Source of the DNA: an uncultured Saprospiraceae bacterium
GTDB lineage: Bacteria; Bacteroidota; Bacteroidia; Chitinophagales; Saprospiraceae
Length of the DNA stretch: 63,273 nucleotides
Assembly (NCBI GenBank): GCA_938003955.1
Contig: CALKXE010000102.1
Location: forward strand, 1 to 63,273
Direction of reading: 5' to 3'
Shown: positions 59,399-63,273 of the stretch, piece after piece
Position numbering within the stretch: position 1 is the first letter of the stretch
Layout of the letters: each line of letters starts with the position of its first letter
Notes under the pieces: model-generated
Database searches by the model: none
Told to the model about the DNA's origin: nothing
Seen by the model: only the letters and a program-made list of their open reading frames with translations
Position numbers and translations under genes: made by a program

Positions 59399-59472
59399 GG
59401 TCCCGTAGTTCAACTGGATAGAATTTCGGATTTCGACTCCGAAGGTTACAGGTTCGAACCCTGTCGGGATCA
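59399..59472 (+). tRNA. tRNA-Arg (anticodon TCG)
   Basis: A full cloverleaf is visible. The acceptor stem GGTCCCG pairs with CGGGATC (one G-T pair), with discriminator A. The D arm is GTTC-loop-GAAT. The anticodon stem TCGGA/TCCGA surrounds the loop TTTCGAC, giving anticodon TCG (reads CGA). The T arm is ACAGG-TTCGAAC-CCTGT. CCA is not encoded. A perfect -7 element TATATTTG lies at 59381-59388, about 11 bp upstream. Confidence 0.93.
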
Positions 59473-59495
59473 CAAATTAGTTTTTAAAAAATAAC

Positions 59496-59529
59496 AAATG
59501 GCTGTTAATCTTATGATTTTCAGCCATTT
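59496..59529 (+). terminator. tRNA-Arg terminator and following gap
   Basis: AAATGGCTG (59496-59504) and CAGCCATTT (59521-59529) form a 9-bp stem 23 bp after the tRNA; the tail is only moderately T-rich. The remaining gap to 59956 is AT-rich and shows no gene on either strand, and no repeat of the tRNA 3' end that would mark an integrated element. Confidence 0.6.
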
Positions 59530-59956
59530 ATCGTTTATAGGTGTTTATTTAAACGTAAACTAACACATTACTTCTGTGTATTAATCGTGACCAAATTTGG
59601 TTTTCTTAATCATGCCACGATCTTGTGTTTAATAAGCTGACAATCAATTAGTAATGATTATTGCCAGTTGTGTTCATTTGACTTTGTTTGTATGCTTTCT
59701 ACTCTATTTGTAGTGAGCTATTTATTAACCATTTCCAATAATTTCAAATGAGACCTTCAAATCAAAAGACATTTTCCATTATTTTCTTTCTTTAAAAGAG
59801 GACTAATAATATTAAAGAAAGAACATGTCATTGATCATTATCTGACCTTTAGTTCATTCTGACCAATTCGTTCTTGCCAATATTACTATCATCGTTCTTG
59901 AAATTAGACTTTAGATAGTCATATGAACTATCAATTCCTTATTTTTAAACATCCAA

Positions 59957-61483
59957 CTATCTTTTATCTATTGTAATTTCAACATCTGTACTTAATGTTA
60001 AATTTATAGTGTTAGTATAATAATCTAATTTTCCCTCATTCTTAATTACACTGTAAATTACATGTTCATCTTCTAACAGATCTGATTTTTTTTGTAAATT
60101 ACTTATGCTGAATATATTATTTGAATCACTGTTTTTCTGTAGTTCTATACATGAATTCATCGATTTGTTTACCAAGAACATTTTAAAAACATCATCTCGA
60201 TTACTTGATATACTTATTTCAACTTCATCAAGACCCAAATCAGAACTATTATCATCAAGGTTTATTAGTGTCCATCCAAAGCAAGATGGAGAGATATCAA
60301 GTGAGTAACCATGTCCTGAAACTATTCTTTTTTTGCGCTGTTTCATTCCGATAAGGTAATTCTTCTTTAATATATTTCTAGAAACGTAATTAAACAACTC
60401 TTCATGGGTTAAAGAATCTATTTCCTTTAAAGAACTTAAGCATTTATAATAGTCATATCGATATGAGGGCATCTTTATATGACTATCGTTTAGTGGGTAA
60501 AAAGTAGGATTACGCAGGAAATTAGACCTAGGTTTAATCCATGGTTTTGAAGCTTTTATATGCTCTTGTATCTTTTTTTCTTCAACTATAAAGAATTCAT
60601 TGACCATCGAATCTGCATAAGATAAAGGTTTATCGTAGTGTGCTAAATAAATTTCAGCTGGGTGTACATCGATTGAATATATTGAATCGATCCTATCTTT
60701 TAAATCATCACGATATCCTCCTATTTTATGACCAATAAAATTGTTCATTAGGTTAAATCTGGTTCTAAAGTTAGGACTCGCAATCCATGAACTTTGATAT
60801 TTAGGATCAGTTATAGTGTATTTGTCCACTTGTTCCAGTCCTCCTCCTAGCACATTTCGTATTTTTTTATGATAACTCATTTTCAATGAATCTAGAGGAA
60901 GCAGAAGAAACGAATCTTGATAAAATATATTATCATGCTCAATCCACTTTATTCTTTGTGAAGCGTTATATAATCCATAATATCTAGAATAACGTTGAAA
61001 ACTATCTGATGTAGGAATACTTATTTTCACATTAGAATATAGATTGAGTTCTATTTCTGAACCAGTATTATCATATGAATTTATGTATATACATCTTAAG
61101 AATTTCGATTCATAATTATTTGTTTGATTGTGTAGCTCCCTTTTTAATAAATCATTGTAATCTGATAGGTCAATAATTTCAAAAAACACTTTCTCTTTTA
61201 TTTTAGACTCATCACATTTCATAAAAGAATTCGCAGGAATGGTAACGGTCAGCCCACTTTTTGTAATAAAGGACGTGTCCAAAGCAGAATCTATTTCGAA
61301 TACTTCACTACCACTTTCTATTTGACTATAAATATTCTCAATCTTTTGATTAGCAAATTTCTTATTTATTCCATGTTGTAGATTAACATAGTTATTCTTG
61401 TCCAGAATTAAACAAGATACAATCGTGAATACCATTAATGTCAATAATAAATGTCTAGTTTTTATAAAAAAAAATGATTTCAT
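59957..61483 (-). CDS. Large lipoprotein with a ZU5-like segment, unknown function
   Basis: 508 residues. A lipoprotein signal peptide ends in the lipobox TIVSC (about 24). A segment near 70-100 (SFITKSGLTVTIPANSFM) has the glycine/proline pattern of ZU5-like domains seen in Bacteroidota surface proteins. The rest matches nothing recognised. Its start codon overlaps (ATGA) the end of a short reading frame that looks like an SRPBCC remnant. AT-content is higher than that of its neighbours, which with the tRNA beside it could hint at transfer, but this is weak. Confidence 0.6.
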   Translation of the reverse strand: MKSFFFIKTRHLLLTLMVFTIVSCLILDKNNYVNLQHGINKKFANQKIENIYSQIESGSEVFEIDSALDTSFITKSGLTVTIPANSFMKCDESKIKEKVFFEIIDLSDYNDLLKRELHNQTNNYESKFLRCIYINSYDNTGSEIELNLYSNVKISIPTSDSFQRYSRYYGLYNASQRIKWIEHDNIFYQDSFLLLPLDSLKMSYHKKIRNVLGGGLEQVDKYTITDPKYQSSWIASPNFRTRFNLMNNFIGHKIGGYRDDLKDRIDSIYSIDVHPAEIYLAHYDKPLSYADSMVNEFFIVEEKKIQEHIKASKPWIKPRSNFLRNPTFYPLNDSHIKMPSYRYDYYKCLSSLKEIDSLTHEELFNYVSRNILKKNYLIGMKQRKKRIVSGHGYSLDISPSCFGWTLINLDDNSSDLGLDEVEISISSNRDDVFKMFLVNKSMNSCIELQKNSDSNNIFSISNLQKKSDLLEDEHVIYSVIKNEGKLDYYTNTINLTLSTDVEITIDKR

Positions 61484-61569
61484 TCAGACGAATTTTCAAC
61501 TACAAAATAAACAGACCATGCTTTTTCAATACTCGATCGAACGGTGGTATCAACGGTAATTTTATTCAT
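61480..61569 (-). pseudogene. Possible SRPBCC/AHSA1-type gene remnant
   Basis: A 29-residue frame begins MNKITVDTTVRSSIEKAW, which resembles the N-terminus of SRPBCC/AHSA1 proteins (KITVETTVNAPIEKVW pattern). It then departs from the family and stops within the start codon of the ZU5-like lipoprotein gene. The ordinary protein is about 140 residues, so most of the gene is missing. The short match could be accidental. Confidence 0.4.
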
Positions 61570-61596
61570 ACTAATATTTTCATTTATAGTTGAACC

Positions 61597-62649
61597 CTAC
61601 AACCATTTCCTCCTCTTAAACCACCACAACATTCCAATCGTTATCGCAAGCATAAATGCCCATAAGATAAAGTAACCGTTGGGTTGTTTCAGTTCTGGAA
61701 TTACTTCGAAGTTCATTCCGTACAGACCTGTGAGAAAGGACAATGGAACAAAGATGGCTGTAACAATAGTCAGGACCTGCATGATCTTGTTCATCTTCAG
61801 ACTGATCTCTGATATATATAGATCTTGTAAACCTCCTAATATATCCCGCAGTGTATCAGTACTCTCTACTACTTGTATCGTATGGTCGTATACATCTCTT
61901 AGGAAAAGCTCTGTTCTTGGGTCTATTAACTCGGATTCCGAACGAATAAACTGATTAAGGGCTTCTCTGAGGGGAACAACTGACTTTCGAATTTTTATTA
62001 GATTTAATTTAGTAGCCTGGAGTTCTCCTTTGTTGATGGAATCGACATTATTACTTATTGTATCCTCGAGTTCTTCTAAGGTTTCTTCCACATTATCGAT
62101 TACATCAAAATACTTATCTACGATTACATCAATAATAGCATATGTAAGATAATCAGCTCCTCTTTGTCGAATTCTTCCCTTGCTTCCCTCAATACGATCT
62201 CTTAACACCTTAAAGACGTCATCTTCATGCTCTTGAAATGAAAGGACAAAACCTTTTCCAAAAAACAAAGAAATGGTTTGTGGCTGAACCTCTTGCTTTT
62301 CCTTATTGTAAGTAAATGACTTTAATGATATAAAATGACCATTTTTATACTCAACATGGGAAGGTCTTTTATATACATCAACAATGTCCTCCATAGCTAA
62401 TGTATGCACACCGAAACTATCCGCTATTGCTTGGATAAGGTTAGTATCATGCAGTCCTTTTACATCATACCACTGGACGATGTCTTCATTAGATTGATGA
62501 ATGGGTAACTTCTGTTCTTTAACATATGTCTCAGTGGAATAATTCTGTTCATCATATGCCACATAAGTAATACTGATAGGAATGTCAAGATTGTCACCCG
62601 TATATACTAATGTTCCTGGAGGAAGACCAACATTTTTTTTCTTAGCCAT
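61597..62649 (-). CDS. corA: CorA-family magnesium/cobalt transporter
   Basis: 350 residues, the standard length. A cytoplasmic funnel domain (1-280) contains the long helix with EETLEELEDTISNNVDSINK. Two C-terminal membrane helices follow with GLYGMNFEVIPELKQPNG, holding the GMN selectivity motif, and a basic tail WFKRRKWL. It moves magnesium into the cell. It is the second CorA-family gene in the window. It lies 18 bp after the PPK2 gene on the same strand. Confidence 0.95.
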   Translation of the reverse strand: MAKKKNVGLPPGTLVYTGDNLDIPISITYVAYDEQNYSTETYVKEQKLPIHQSNEDIVQWYDVKGLHDTNLIQAIADSFGVHTLAMEDIVDVYKRPSHVEYKNGHFISLKSFTYNKEKQEVQPQTISLFFGKGFVLSFQEHEDDVFKVLRDRIEGSKGRIRQRGADYLTYAIIDVIVDKYFDVIDNVEETLEELEDTISNNVDSINKGELQATKLNLIKIRKSVVPLREALNQFIRSESELIDPRTELFLRDVYDHTIQVVESTDTLRDILGGLQDLYISEISLKMNKIMQVLTIVTAIFVPLSFLTGLYGMNFEVIPELKQPNGYFILWAFMLAITIGMLWWFKRRKWL

Positions 62650-62667
62650 AAAACAATTGTTTATTAT

Positions 62668-63273
62668 CTAATCTTCAAACGAATCAATAGGATCAAATAT
62701 CCTAATTGCTTCAGAATTTGGCGCTAAAACAAGATCGGATTTGTCTGTATAATCGAATAAAGATAGAATATATTTCATGGCCTCTATTCTCATGTATTCT
62801 CGCTCATCACCTTTCACAATTATCCATGGCGATTTATCAGAGCTAGTGCTTTCACACATTGCATTTTTGTATCTTGTGAAATCCTCCCATTTATCCTGAG
62901 CTGCGAGATCCACTGGGCTGACCTTCCATCTTTCCAATGGGGAATCTGTTCGTTTTTGAATACGATTTTTCTGAGCGTTAGCATCAATCGAAAACCAAAA
63001 TTTCACCAATACAATACCATCATCAATGATCATATTTTCAAATGTTCCTACTTGATTGATGAATTGATTGTGCTGCTTATCAGTACAGAATCCCATGACT
63101 GGTTCTACCACTGCACGATTATACCAACTACGATCAAAAAATACCATTTCACCAGCATTTGGAAGCCGTTTGATATATCTCTGAAAATACCATTGCCCAC
63201 GTTCTCTTTTTGTAGGCTTCCCTAGTGCAATCGATTGGTAATGCTGAGGATTTAGAAACTGTGTAAATCTAGC
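62668..63273 (-). CDS. ppk2: Polyphosphate kinase 2 family protein (partial, N-terminus off the window)
   Basis: The frame is open to the right edge, giving 201 residues. The PPK2 features seen are ALGKPTKRERGQWYFQRYIK, LPNAGEMVFFDRSWYNRAVV (Walker-B region), FWFSIDANAQKNRIQKR and SPVDLAAQDKWEDFTRYKNA. The family makes or uses polyphosphate to phosphorylate nucleotides. The Walker A loop lies beyond the window, so PPK2 class cannot be told. An internal ATG at 63147 is not the true start. Confidence 0.92.
   Translation of the reverse strand, partial: ARFTQFLNPQHYQSIALGKPTKRERGQWYFQRYIKRLPNAGEMVFFDRSWYNRAVVEPVMGFCTDKQHNQFINQVGTFENMIIDDGIVLVKFWFSIDANAQKNRIQKRTDSPLERWKVSPVDLAAQDKWEDFTRYKNAMCESTSSDKSPWIIVKGDEREYMRIEAMKYILSLFDYTDKSDLVLAPNSEAIRIFDPIDSFED

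Noticed and set aside
59399-61569. Integrated element at tRNA-Arg
   Set aside because: No integrase gene and no second copy of the tRNA 3' end were found in the window, so integration cannot be supported.

Overview
The window is AT-rich chromosomal DNA from a member of the Bacteroidota, most like a marine or aquatic Saprospiria or flavobacterial-type organism. This is inferred from several things: a fused SecDF translocase, a PorE-like OmpA lipoprotein, beta-barrel proteins with N-terminal signals ending in SQ/GQ, DUF4252 proteins behind an ECF sigma factor, a Y_Y_Y/LytS-type kinase, and -7 elements of the Bacteroidota type (TAnnTTTG). No insertion sequence, prophage or CRISPR array was recognised. 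Most of the window is core and envelope metabolism in short operons on both strands.

Layout. 1-4.1 kb: two tandem related beta-barrel proteins, an RlmI-type rRNA methyltransferase, and a BlaI/BlaR1-type repressor-metalloprotease pair. 4.3-10.5 kb: catalase-peroxidase KatG, a beta-barrel protein with an LVIVD-repeat lipoprotein, and an M28 peptidase lipoprotein with a PDZ domain. 10.9-16.3 kb: SecDF and a PorE-like protein. 16.4-19.7 kb: a nitrilase gene broken by a frameshift, then pgk and gapA. 20-24.3 kb: a TPR protein, a highly structured non-coding gap, and a large AsmA-family protein. 24.9-28.4 kb: class I ribonucleotide reductase, with nrdB upstream of nrdA. The 551-bp gap in front of nrdB carries two full DnaA boxes and an AT-rich flank. 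29-39.7 kb: a CorA channel and a molybdenum-cofactor cluster (TauE-like permease, moaD, moaE, then moeB-rhodanese, mobA, moaC, moeA and moaA on the other strand) with a LytS-type sensor kinase inside it. 40.1-45.1 kb: a small membrane protein behind a conserved leader, a PIG-L deacetylase, a 41-residue membrane protein and a sodium:solute symporter. 45.2-49.6 kb: a GAF-domain protein, an HD-domain protein fused to a Pycsar-type membrane effector domain, and kdsB. 50-53.6 kb: an ECF sigma factor, an anti-sigma-like protein with a four-times repeated module, and three DUF4252 proteins. 53.7-63.3 kb: a UPF1-type helicase, a coiled-coil protein, an arginine deiminase/thioesterase/YihY operon, tRNA-Arg, an unknown ZU5-like lipoprotein, a second CorA and a truncated PPK2.

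How they work together. MoaA and MoaC make the pterin precursor. MoaD and MoaE, charged by the MoeB-like enzyme, insert sulfur, MoeA inserts molybdenum and MobA adds the nucleotide. The ECF sigma factor has an ECF-type promoter (GTAAC-17-CGTC) directly before its own start and probably drives the DUF4252 genes.

Most notable observations. (1) The HD-PycTM fusion next to a large GAF protein is a possible nucleotide-signalling pair. (2) Two near-identical leaders of about 150-240 bases precede unrelated small operons 10.5 kb apart. (3) The moaC upstream gap holds an array of 18-bp and 23-bp tandem repeats in opposite orientation. (4) moaA has no ATG, GTG or usable TTG start. (5) The nitrilase frameshift is localised. 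(6) The gap before nrdB has DnaA boxes. All calls were made by reading; no database search was run.
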